From assembly GCF_000765475.1 (NCBI RefSeq), contig NZ_JRHO01000013.1, positions 1 to 64,000 of the forward strand: DNA of 64,000 bases, written 5' to 3'. This DNA comes from Methanococcoides methylutens. Lineage in GTDB: Archaea; Halobacteriota; Methanosarcinia; Methanosarcinales; Methanosarcinaceae. Shown here in pieces: positions 45,306 to 53,118 of the stretch; the first letter of the stretch is position 1, and each line of letters starts with the position of its first letter. A model generated the notes under the pieces. The model did no database searches, was not told where the DNA came from, and saw only the letters and a list, made by a program, of their open reading frames with translations. The translations under genes were made by a program, and so were the position numbers.

Positions 45306-45596
45306 ATGAGCAAAAGTGATTCAGAATGGATGCTTGCCGGACTTATTGTATTCTTTGCGATAATTGTTTTTGCATATCACATAGGCCAACCGTTATGGGG
45401 AATCATCTTAATAGCCCTTGTTTTCTGGATATTCATGTTGGTCGACTGTATACAAAGGAGCATAGATCGTTTTCCTGGCAAAGGTGATTATGATAAACTT
45501 ATCTGGTCGGCTGCCTTAATTTTTCTGAATTTTATAGGTGCGATCTTGTATTACTATCTGGTCAGGAAGCAGGATATCATTGGAGAAATATCATGA
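45306..45596 (+). CDS. PLDc_N-like small membrane protein
   Basis: 96 residues from ATG 45306 (MSKSDSEWMLAG), preceded by AAGGGAAGG; in-frame ATGs at 45300 and 45267 are alternatives. Three hydrophobic segments, with HIGQPLWGII, FMLVDCIQRS, and RFPGKGDYDKLIWSA. It is the leaderless counterpart of residues 45-139 of the protein at 44185-44604. Divergent from the MGWCP operon and first of three overlapping genes. Confidence 0.75.
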   Translation: MSKSDSEWMLAGLIVFFAIIVFAYHIGQPLWGIILIALVFWIFMLVDCIQRSIDRFPGKGDYDKLIWSAALIFLNFIGAILYYYLVRKQDIIGEIS

Positions 45597-45967
45597 GCAA
45601 GGAAACTGCAATAATATTGGGGGCAAGTGGAGGAATCTTCGGAGTTGCTGCTTCTGCAATTGCATTTTTGGTTGCAGCGTACAATTTCGGATTTGGAAGC
45701 AGGATAATAGACTATGCTCCCAGTCAGGTTTTTGGAATTGCAAACTTTATAGTCTTGGGTTTAGGTCTCATAGCACTGGCATTGAGCATGATTGGAATTG
45801 CAGGCTCGGTTGTTGCTAGAACGGAAAAGAAGAAAGGTGCTAAATTAATGCTGGCATCAGGTATATTTGGTTTCTTCCTGCTCTTTGCATTGTGGATCAT
45901 CCCGGGAATACTGCTAACTGCCGGTGGAATTATAGCAATGAGGGATATCGGGGAAGAAATGTCATGA
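45593..45967 (+). CDS. DUF4064-like membrane protein 1
   Basis: 124 residues, four membrane helices. ILGASGGIFGVAASAIAFL at the start, then LGLGLIALALSMIGIAGSVVA, and a C-terminal WIIPGILLTAGGIIAM. The GGIFG and final IPGxLLTxGGI patterns resemble DUF4064-type proteins of Gram-positives and archaea. Start and upstream stop overlap (ATGA), as do its stop and the next start. Function unknown. Confidence 0.7.
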   Translation: MSKETAIILGASGGIFGVAASAIAFLVAAYNFGFGSRIIDYAPSQVFGIANFIVLGLGLIALALSMIGIAGSVVARTEKKKGAKLMLASGIFGFFLLFALWIIPGILLTAGGIIAMRDIGEEMS

Positions 45968-46284
45968 GCATAAAGGTTGAAACCGCGTTGGGATTTGTTG
46001 GAGGATCCTTAGGAGTAATCACATCATTGGTCATATTCTACGACACGATGTTCGCACTGTCTGATTCTTTGCTGGCAATGGTATTTTTTGGGCTGGTTTC
46101 ACTGGTAGTGGGTTTGGTAGGAATTGCCGGAGGAAATATTGCCAGAACTGACATGAAAAAAGGAGGGAAATTAATGCTTGTATCCGGCATAATCGGATTT
46201 GGCCTATTCTTCTGGATGTGGTGGATAATTCCCGGAGCTTTACTTACAGTTGGCGGAGTTCTTGCAATATGGGATGAAAATTAA
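45964..46284 (+). CDS. DUF4064-like membrane protein 2
   Basis: 106 residues, four helices, paralogue of the upstream protein: ALGFVGGSLGVITSL, GLVGIAGGNIARTDMKKGGKLML, and WWIIPGALLTVGGVLAI (shortened). The ATG at 45964 overlaps the previous stop. Third and last gene of the divergent membrane-protein operon. Confidence 0.7.
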   Translation: MSIKVETALGFVGGSLGVITSLVIFYDTMFALSDSLLAMVFFGLVSLVVGLVGIAGGNIARTDMKKGGKLMLVSGIIGFGLFFWMWWIIPGALLTVGGVLAIWDEN

Positions 46285-46358
46285 ATTAATCACATCAACC
46301 AGCCCCCCATTACAACACAGATAGTGAAAATAGGAATGCAAATCTTAACCCTTCCCTT

Positions 46359-46880
46359 TTATAATGCCATTTCCTCTAGAGCACGGGAATAGCTCTCAAA
46401 AGCTCTTTCATTAAAACAAACTAAAAGAACCTTCTCGATAGAACTACCTTTTCCAAGAAAACCAGCGATCTCAGCTAACGCGATTCTGGAAGCCCTATCT
46501 ACAGGGAATCCGTAAGCACCTGTGCTTATTGATGGAAAGGCGATAGTTCTCACACTATTCCTTACCGCTACTTTCAGGCTGTTGCGATAGCATCGAGCCA
46601 GCATTTCATCTTCCCCGGAAGTTCCTCCCCTCCATATCGGACCGACGGTGTGTATCACCCACTTTGCAGGAAGATGATAACCGGAGGTGATCTTTGCCTC
46701 TCCTGTTGGACAGCCCTTCAGGCTCCTGCATTCCTCAAGAAGCTCAGGTCCCGCTGCAGCATGGATAGCACCATCCACTCCGCCACCTCCCAGAAGGGAA
46801 TTATTAGCAGCATTTACGATGGCATCAACATCCAGTTCTACAATATCACCTTTGATCACAACAACCCTGTCAGACAGCAT
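46359..46880 (-). CDS. Macro-domain protein (ADP-ribose deacetylase type)
   Basis: 173 residues, one macro domain. [22 protein letters not shown] is the ADP-ribose-binding and catalytic loop of the MacroD/YmdB group; VIHTVGPIW and [13 protein letters not shown] follow. Members remove ADP-ribose from proteins or hydrolyse O-acetyl-ADP-ribose. It stands alone, convergent with the membrane-protein operon. Confidence 0.9.
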   Translation of the reverse strand: MLSDRVVVIKGDIVELDVDAIVNAANNSLLGGGGVDGAIHAAAGPELLEECRSLKGCPTGEAKITSGYHLPAKWVIHTVGPIWRGGTSGEDEMLARCYRNSLKVAVRNSVRTIAFPSISTGAYGFPVDRASRIALAEIAGFLGKGSSIEKVLLVCFNERAFESYSRALEEMAL

Positions 46881-46964
46881 AGATTATAGTTTGGCCTGAT
46901 GGGATTTTAGAATTGTCCTGCTTTTTCTTTCTTTTCCTTTCCGCTTTGTTCCTTAATCAAGGCT

Positions 46965-48224
46965 TCAGCCAAGCACGAAAAGTACCATGGCACAGCAGAA
47001 GATCAGAATCCCGGCACCTGCAAGAGGAAGCGTGAACCTGCGAACGACAGTTGGTATAGAATCTCCTGTAGAGCGTTGTATCAGCCAGAAATAAGGGTCA
47101 CTGACATATGAAACGACCAGTGTGCCGGCTGAGATCATCAGTATGAGAGGGATCGTTGGAATTGAAGCAACAATATCTGTGCCAGCGAGGATTGTTGCTG
47201 TGATGACTGCTGTGACCACACGGGAGCCCTGTGCCGTCTGAATGAGGACTGCAAGTACGAAGGGTATTACTACAACCGGGAGAATGCCGGATATCAATGC
47301 AAAGACCTCATCCGGGAAACTGCTTGCCGATATTACGAAACCAAGGGCCCCTGCGCCACAGAGGTCAAAGAGTATGATGCCTGCATTCTTTGTCCCTTTC
47401 TCAAGTGCGAGCCTTCGTGGCCCTTCGCTTACCAGCAGAAGTGAGGCGAATACTGAGATCACAAGAGCGATGTTCACGTCACTGATCATTGATAGCGGTG
47501 AGAACAAATAGCCTATTGTGATCAGGAGGACTGGTAGTGCAATTGGTAGCCAGATCTTCCATCTGGGAATGGATAACATGACTGGTTCCACCAGTCCTTC
47601 AAGTTCCGGAACCGGGTGTTGCTGGCCTCTGCTAAGCCTTTTCGAGACAACGTAACCGATGCCTAGCAGGAATATGGAAAGAGGGACTGTTATTAGATTG
47701 ATGCTGAAACTCTCTGATGGCGGGACGCTGAAAGTCGTGGTCATGCTATAAACAACCGGCAATGGCAAAATGAGCACGAATGAGAGAACACTTCCAAAGG
47801 CTGCCATGTAGAAAAGCCTTCCATTTGATGAATGTTCCTTCTCCATCTGTTCAATAAGGGGAAGCATCACCACATATGCAGTAAGACAGCACATGAGTGG
47901 AATGGAAAGAAGGTAGCCTACAACTCCTGCAGCCATATCAGGTGCTTTGATGGCTCGTTTCACATCATCCACGATCCTTTCAATAAAGTGTCCGTGTCTC
48001 AGGATCTGGGCTATCACTGCTCCACAATATATGGGGATTCCCAGAAGAGAAAATATTCGACCGGCACCCCCGGTAACATACTGCACCAGCCATTCGGTCA
48101 TGCCATTGAGTATTCCAAATATGAATGTAGCTGCTATCAGGGTAAGGAAAGGGGTGACGTGAAATCTTATAGTGAGGATACTGATGAAAATAATAATAAA
48201 TATAAAGATGAGCAGCGATTCCAT
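46965..48224 (-). CDS. GntP/DUF401-like permease
   Basis: 419 residues, about 11-12 membrane helices, no signal peptide. The layout and motifs such as FGILNGMTEWLVQYVTGG (shortened), GYLLSIPLMCCLTAYVVMLP, and TAQGSRVVTAVITATI fit the GntP-like (gluconate/organic acid) permeases and the related DUF401 proteins. The final half has DPYFWLIQRSTGDS. Substrate unknown. It is divergent from the Fe-S protein gene at 48284, with 60 bases between the start codons. Confidence 0.75.
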   Translation of the reverse strand: MESLLIFIFIIIFISILTIRFHVTPFLTLIAATFIFGILNGMTEWLVQYVTGGAGRIFSLLGIPIYCGAVIAQILRHGHFIERIVDDVKRAIKAPDMAAGVVGYLLSIPLMCCLTAYVVMLPLIEQMEKEHSSNGRLFYMAAFGSVLSFVLILPLPVVYSMTTTFSVPPSESFSINLITVPLSIFLLGIGYVVSKRLSRGQQHPVPELEGLVEPVMLSIPRWKIWLPIALPVLLITIGYLFSPLSMISDVNIALVISVFASLLLVSEGPRRLALEKGTKNAGIILFDLCGAGALGFVISASSFPDEVFALISGILPVVVIPFVLAVLIQTAQGSRVVTAVITATILAGTDIVASIPTIPLILMISAGTLVVSYVSDPYFWLIQRSTGDSIPTVVRRFTLPLAGAGILIFCCAMVLFVLG

Positions 48225-48283
48225 ACAAGGCTTGATGTATCAGAAGATATATGATGCCATCGGAAGATCAAAGGAGCAATAAT

Positions 48284-49369
48284 ATGGATGAAGACCTGCT
48301 TGCTGTGGATTATTGTATCGATTGTGGAAAATGTTATGATGTTTGTCATATTTCAAAAGTGACGGACAACAAGTATACTCCAAGATCGAAGATAATGCTG
48401 CTGCAGAAGCTGCTCGATGGAGATGAACTTGATCAGGAAGAAATTAATGATATTTATCTTTCAACCCGCTGTGGTGCCTGCGATGATGTATGCCCCGTGA
48501 ACATTCCGATCACAGATATTATCCAGAGGGAAAGAGCAATACTGGCACAACATGGAAAAGAGCCTGCTAGGACATCACAGATATGCAGGAATATTCTAGA
48601 AGCAGGAAGTCCGGGAAGGAAGGATGCTTCAATTCGAAATTCCTGGATCAAAGACGAACTTGAGCTTAATGATAGCTCTGATGTGGCTTACATGGCAGGT
48701 TGCTGGATAGCATTTGCACATCAGGATATCGCCAGCTCCACCATTAAGATACTCAATGCAGGAGGTATAACTCCAATGGCTATTCCGGAAGAGAAATGCT
48801 GTGGTCTTTTCCTGATAGACAATGGCCATCTTGAAGAAGCTAAGGAATATGCAAAAGAGTATGTTGAATATCTTGAATCCCTCGGGATAAAAAAGGTCAT
48901 TGCTTCATGTCCGGGATGTTATCTTGTTCTTAAGGAAGAATATCCGAAGCTCTTCCGTGAACCTGAATTTGAGGTCATATATTCACTTTCACTTTTCGAC
49001 CAGCTCATTGATGAAGGAAAACTCATTCCAAAGAAGCTGAACAAGACCGTATCCATAAGGGATGCCTGTGCAATTATGGAAATGTCAGACATCCCAAGAA
49101 AGATCCTCTCTGAAATGGGAGTTGAGGTCAGGGAGATGTTCGACAGAAAAAGAGCATGCTGTGGTGGTCCTGCCGGAGTGAAACCAAATTTCCCGGAAAT
49201 TTCATCGAAGACTGCAATGCTTACCATCGAACATTTCAAGGACACTCCTGATGGAACTGTTTCCTACTGTCCGTTCTGTTACCATCATCTGGAAAACGTG
49301 TGCCAGGAAAAAAATGAAGAGATGGATATGCGTGACATCTCACTACTGCTTTTGGAGAGCATACTTTGA
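48284..49369 (+). CDS. HdrD/GlpC-like Fe-S protein with two CCG domains
   Basis: 361 residues from ATG 48284 (AAGGAG 8 bases upstream; an earlier in-frame ATG at 48251 is less likely). The N-terminus has two 4Fe-4S motifs, CIDCGKCYDVC and CGACDDVCPVNIP. Two Cys-rich CCG domains follow: CCGLFLIDNGHL near residue 178 with CPGCY, and CCGGPAG near 294 with CPFCYHH. This plan is that of HdrD and related heterodisulfide-reductase-like or glycolate/lactate-oxidase partner subunits. No flavin partner is adjacent, so its electron donor and acceptor are open. Confidence 0.82.
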   Translation: MDEDLLAVDYCIDCGKCYDVCHISKVTDNKYTPRSKIMLLQKLLDGDELDQEEINDIYLSTRCGACDDVCPVNIPITDIIQRERAILAQHGKEPARTSQICRNILEAGSPGRKDASIRNSWIKDELELNDSSDVAYMAGCWIAFAHQDIASSTIKILNAGGITPMAIPEEKCCGLFLIDNGHLEEAKEYAKEYVEYLESLGIKKVIASCPGCYLVLKEEYPKLFREPEFEVIYSLSLFDQLIDEGKLIPKKLNKTVSIRDACAIMEMSDIPRKILSEMGVEVREMFDRKRACCGGPAGVKPNFPEISSKTAMLTIEHFKDTPDGTVSYCPFCYHHLENVCQEKNEEMDMRDISLLLLESIL

Positions 49370-49429
49370 ATTTGAATAATTGATGGCTTAATAGAAGGCT
49401 ACTTTAAAATTAAACTTCAATTTAGTTAG

Positions 49430-49505
49430 TAGCCATCCAGTTGGTCAGCAAGTAAAAAGTAAGCGGATAAGTTGGCCAACCGAGCAGCCAGCTAAGTAGT
49501 AAGTA
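49430..49505. repeat. Degenerate AGTT/AAGTA-rich array
   Basis: Between two converging genes, short words such as AGTTGG, CAGCMAG and AAGTAA recur irregularly, including the palindrome TTGGCCAA near 49473-49480. It resembles the tidier 16-bp array at 31775-31806, but no fixed unit can be set. Confidence 0.35.
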
Positions 49506-49506
49506 A

Positions 49507-50937
49507 TTAAGTCAATTGTATGATCTTCAGAAGGTTTGTACCACCTTCATGGCCCTGGGTCAGGACGATCATATCTTTGGATTTGCCTATGCCCTTTGCT
49601 CTCATGGTATTGTTTACCTTATCTTCAAGGCCTTCAAACCCATCCATCACTTTGATGGGATATACGCCATAGGAATATGCCAGCTGCTCACATGTCAGGT
49701 CCAGATGGCTCATGGCAATTATCCATTCTTCTGGCTTGAACCTTGAGATGCGTCTTGGGGTGCCACCGGAATACGTAGGTGTGACAACATATTCTATGGG
49801 AAGCCTGTTGATAGCTTCGTGTACCTGAAGTGAAATAACATCACTTATGTTCATGATGGTCTCATCGATGCCTTTTCTGATAAGGTCAAGGCCAAAGCTT
49901 TTCTTTGTCCGCCACTTCTCTGTCTGCTTTGCTATATTGACCATTGTCCTTACGGTCTCGACAGGGTATTTTCCAACGGCCGTTTCACCGGATAGCATTA
50001 CAGCATCGGTTCCGTCAAGGATGGCATTTGCCACATCAGTAGCCTCGGCGCGTGTTGGTCGGATATTCTCGGTCATTGATTCAAGCATGTGGGTTGCAGT
50101 TATTACCGGTATCCCGCGAAGATTAGCTTTTTGGATCAGCTCCTTCTGGACTATCGGGACCTCTTCTATTGGGATCTCTACGCCAAGATCACCACGTGCG
50201 ACCATCAGTCCATCTGTCATGTCAAGTATGCCATCAATGTGCTTCAAGCTCTGGCTTCTTTCGATCTTTGCCACAAGGAAGACGGAATGGCCCTTTTTCT
50301 CAGCATGATATCTTACTTTCTCTATATCGGAACCACGCTCGATGAAAGATACACTGAAACAATTGACTCCTTCACCTAAGGCAAAATCCACGATCTCAAG
50401 ATCCCTTTCTGTAACAGGATCAAGTAAAAGATCAGTTCCTGGCAGGTTCACACCTTTATGGGAGGAAAGCAGGCCTCCTACAACGACCTCACATTCAGCT
50501 TCATTGTTGCAGACACCACTACATCTCATCTGGATGAAGCCGTCATTGAAGTAAACATCTGTGGTCTTTGCAATACAGTAAGGAAGCTTATCAAAATCTA
50601 CAGGTATCAGATTTCCTGAGCCTACGATCTTATCCGTTGTCAGTTTTATCTTATCTCCTTTCTGTAAGGTAAGAGGCTCATCCTGAAGCTGACCTACACG
50701 GATCTTTGGGCCAGGAAGATCTGCCATAATGGAAATGACAACATCCAGTTCTTTGCATAGCTTTTTGATCGTACGGATGACTTTTCCATGGCTTTCAAAA
50801 CTGCCATGGGAAAAGTTGATCCTCGCAACGTTCATTCCATTCAGTATAAGTTCACGCAAGACCTCTTCCGATGAAGAAGCAGGTCCTATGGTGCATACTA
50901 TCTTGGTTTTGTGATCAGGCAGCTTCAGAAAAGTCAT
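49507..50937 (-). CDS. pyk: Pyruvate kinase
   Basis: 476 residues, the normal length. Converts phosphoenolpyruvate and ADP to pyruvate and ATP. Motifs: KIVCTIGPASSSEE at the start, MADLPGPKIRVG near residue 75, the catalytic-Lys region FLVAKIERSQSL, and DGLMVARGDLGVEIP near residue 245; ATDVANAILDGTDAVMLSGETA (shortened) follows. In a glycogen-storing methanogen it serves glucan breakdown, linking the glucan cluster to acetyl-CoA metabolism. Stands alone. Confidence 0.95.
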   Translation of the reverse strand: MTFLKLPDHKTKIVCTIGPASSSEEVLRELILNGMNVARINFSHGSFESHGKVIRTIKKLCKELDVVISIMADLPGPKIRVGQLQDEPLTLQKGDKIKLTTDKIVGSGNLIPVDFDKLPYCIAKTTDVYFNDGFIQMRCSGVCNNEAECEVVVGGLLSSHKGVNLPGTDLLLDPVTERDLEIVDFALGEGVNCFSVSFIERGSDIEKVRYHAEKKGHSVFLVAKIERSQSLKHIDGILDMTDGLMVARGDLGVEIPIEEVPIVQKELIQKANLRGIPVITATHMLESMTENIRPTRAEATDVANAILDGTDAVMLSGETAVGKYPVETVRTMVNIAKQTEKWRTKKSFGLDLIRKGIDETIMNISDVISLQVHEAINRLPIEYVVTPTYSGGTPRRISRFKPEEWIIAMSHLDLTCEQLAYSYGVYPIKVMDGFEGLEDKVNNTMRAKGIGKSKDMIVLTQGHEGGTNLLKIIQLT

Positions 50938-51042
50938 ACTCTAATTATACATTGGCTGCCTTAAAGCATTAACTATGTGGAATTTATTTTTTAGTATTAA
51001 ATATATAATTAGTTATTTCATTAAAAAAAGAATTGAAAGGTA

Positions 51043-51300
51043 TTATTTTGTTTCTTCGGATTCGGACTGATACACAATTGAATCCCTTGCATATGTTCCA
51101 CGCTTTTTGGAAGGATTGGACTCAAATAGTTCGCCCATTTCCAGAGAAAGCCCGGTGAACCTTTCATGAAGCATATTAATGTAAGCTGTCAATTCAGTAA
51201 TCTGACCATCCAGGTCCATGATCATTTCATCTTTTTCCTGCAGTTGACGTTTAAGCCCTTCGATCTGTCTCTGAATTTCCTTGAATGGATCATTTTCCAT
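51043..51300 (-). CDS. Small coiled-coil protein
   Basis: 85 residues from ATG 51300 (GAGGTGC upstream). Residues 5-50 form a heptad-rich helix (EIQRQIEGLKRQLQEKDEMI-type sequence), and the tail is basic then acidic (KKRGTYARDS, SESEETK). No enzyme motif. Probably an oligomeric adaptor or nucleic-acid-associated protein, but this is a guess. Confidence 0.65.
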   Translation of the reverse strand: MENDPFKEIQRQIEGLKRQLQEKDEMIMDLDGQITELTAYINMLHERFTGLSLEMGELFESNPSKKRGTYARDSIVYQSESEETK

Positions 51301-51443
51301 AAATAGCACCTCTTAAGAGATCATGAATAATAGATAATCGAAATTTGATGTATCTTTAATACAAGCTTAATGGATAAAGCTTATTGTTCGTTAAAATGTA
51401 TGGGAATTTTTTAAAAATACTATTCGACATTATAAAAAAAGGT

Positions 51444-51866
51444 TTACAATATTTCTCCAAGAAACCTTCTTTTTGCACGTACTTCTACAGGTCGGTCTTC
51501 AAGCCTGAAATGGTTGATGGCCTTTTTCCCCTGTTTTTTTCTTGTATAACGCAATTCTCCTCCGTAGAGGAGAAAATCATTCATTACATCTTCGAACTGG
51601 ATGCGTTCTGTGTGAGATAGTTCTATTACACTTATTCCATCAAGAAACCAATTGTATACTTTAAGAAGAAATACCTCACGCACACGTTTAAGCTTTTCAG
51701 GATCATAATTGCATGGTGCAGTAAGGTAGATGGTCCTTTTAAGTTCAGGTGACCATCCAGCGATCTTTTCTTCCAGTTCAATAAATTGTATGGGGATTTC
51801 CTCCCCTTCTTCTGGTTTTGGCCGGTATCTTGAAAGGTGGCGTTTATCAGTTTTCAGATTCACCAC
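51444..51866 (-). CDS. Conserved unknown protein coupled to the rhomboid gene
   Basis: 140 residues, basic, soluble. The start is GTG at 51866, overlapping the rhomboid stop (GTGGTGA). Segments include RYRPKPEEGEEIPIQFIEL, TIYLTAPCNYDPEKLKRV, and LLYGGELRYTRKK. I do not recognise a domain. Coupling to the protease suggests a shared function, not yet defined. Confidence 0.65.
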   Translation of the reverse strand: MVNLKTDKRHLSRYRPKPEEGEEIPIQFIELEEKIAGWSPELKRTIYLTAPCNYDPEKLKRVREVFLLKVYNWFLDGISVIELSHTERIQFEDVMNDFLLYGGELRYTRKKQGKKAINHFRLEDRPVEVRAKRRFLGEIL

Positions 51867-52753
51867 CTTCGAGGATCATACTCTGCTCTTCTGCGTTGTT
51901 TTCTGGAATTCCTGATCCGAAGTCCCATGTAAAGTCCAACCAGAACACCACTAAGATGAGCGGTATGGGCGATCATGTCAGGAGCTCCTATCAATGCAAA
52001 GTCAAGCAGTACAAAGAGCATGAGGGCGTATTTTATCCTCATTGGTATGAAGTATACATATACCTGCATATCCGGGGCTAATATAGTTAGTGTGGCGAAA
52101 ACTCCCATGATGGCACCACTGGCTCCGACCATAGGATAGTAGCTGACACTGGTGGTAAGTGCATATCCAATGGCTGCAACAACTCCCGAAATGAAGTACA
52201 CATACAGGAACATGTCTTTTCCTATACGTTTTTCCAGTTCTCTTCCAAAGAAGAATAGTACCAGCATATTGAAGAATATGTGCCCGAAACTGGCATGCAG
52301 GAACATGTGTGTTATCAAGGTCCATGGTTTCAGGAAAACAGTGCTCGGGACAAGCTGGAATAGTTCCACATAACCTGGTATCAGCTCAAGGAAGAATGAA
52401 ATGATGCAGATGAATATAATGGCCATTGAAGGACTTGTTGATATTGATGACCTTGTCCTGTGAACTGCACCTGTGGCTGCTCCTTTTGCAGCAGTTTTGG
52501 CTGCATCTTTCATCATATTCTTTATAACGTCATCAATTTCCGTTCCCGCTCCGTATGCCTGACCTCCGGTAGTGCTTCCGTTATAGTTTCCTGATGTTCC
52601 GGAAGTCCCTGAAGAATATCCTGCATTGCGATCAAGTCCCTCGCAGGCATGTCTTTCAGGAAGTCTGTGGTCTGAGCAGAATGTCTTACCACAATGACGA
52701 CAGGTAAACATCATAGGTTCCTGTTTGCCACATATCCAGCATTTATTATCCAA
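51860..52753 (-). CDS. Rhomboid intramembrane protease with AN1-type zinc finger
   Basis: 297 residues from TTG 52753, chosen because GGGAGG (52759-52764) sits 5 bases upstream; a longer reading to 52813 has no ribosome site. Residues 1-35 form an AN1-like finger (CWICGKQ, FTCRHCGKTFCSDHRLPERHAC, shortened). A Gly/Ser-rich linker follows. The six-helix rhomboid core has the catalytic Ser in VGASGAIMG and the His in AHTAHLSG. It cleaves membrane proteins within the bilayer. The zinc finger may bind substrates or ubiquitin-like partners; that is inference. Confidence 0.87.
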   Translation of the reverse strand: MDNKCWICGKQEPMMFTCRHCGKTFCSDHRLPERHACEGLDRNAGYSSGTSGTSGNYNGSTTGGQAYGAGTEIDDVIKNMMKDAAKTAAKGAATGAVHRTRSSISTSPSMAIIFICIISFFLELIPGYVELFQLVPSTVFLKPWTLITHMFLHASFGHIFFNMLVLFFFGRELEKRIGKDMFLYVYFISGVVAAIGYALTTSVSYYPMVGASGAIMGVFATLTILAPDMQVYVYFIPMRIKYALMLFVLLDFALIGAPDMIAHTAHLSGVLVGLYMGLRIRNSRKQRRRAEYDPRRW

Positions 52754-53118
52754 AGTATCCTCCCGATCACAAATTACATTATTATGATCTAATATGTCAA
52801 TATCTGCTATCAAATAAAATGATTTCTAAAGGTACGTCCAAACATAGGATATTATATTTAACTGTGAGCACGATTTTTATAATTTAATGGGTTTGCATAT
52901 CGTTTTTAGTTTTTGTAACGGTGTAAACTCACAAAAGAATTATCTAGTATAATCATGACAAATAGCCAAAATATTTATATATGAGATTCACATACTAAAC
53001 CCACATTCAAAAGACTATATGTCAGTTATTACGTTTTAGATAATTCGTAACACCCTCGGGGAATAGTCTATATACCCCTCTAACTATGAAATGTTCAATC
53101 CAGGAGGAGAGAAAACAT
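52754..53118. promoter_or_regulatory. cdh operon promoter and leader
   Basis: 365 bases before cdhA. A strong archaeal TATA element, TTTATATA, is at 52974-52981, so transcription should start near 53005 and give a leader of about 110 bases. In the leader, GGGG at 53058-53061 and CCCC at 53075-53078 could form a weak stem. A GGAGGAG ribosome site is at 53103-53109. Confidence 0.6.

Noticed and set aside
53058-53078. Possible regulatory stem in the cdh leader
   Set aside because: Only a 4-bp GGGG/CCCC stem with a long loop; too weak to call a riboswitch or attenuator.
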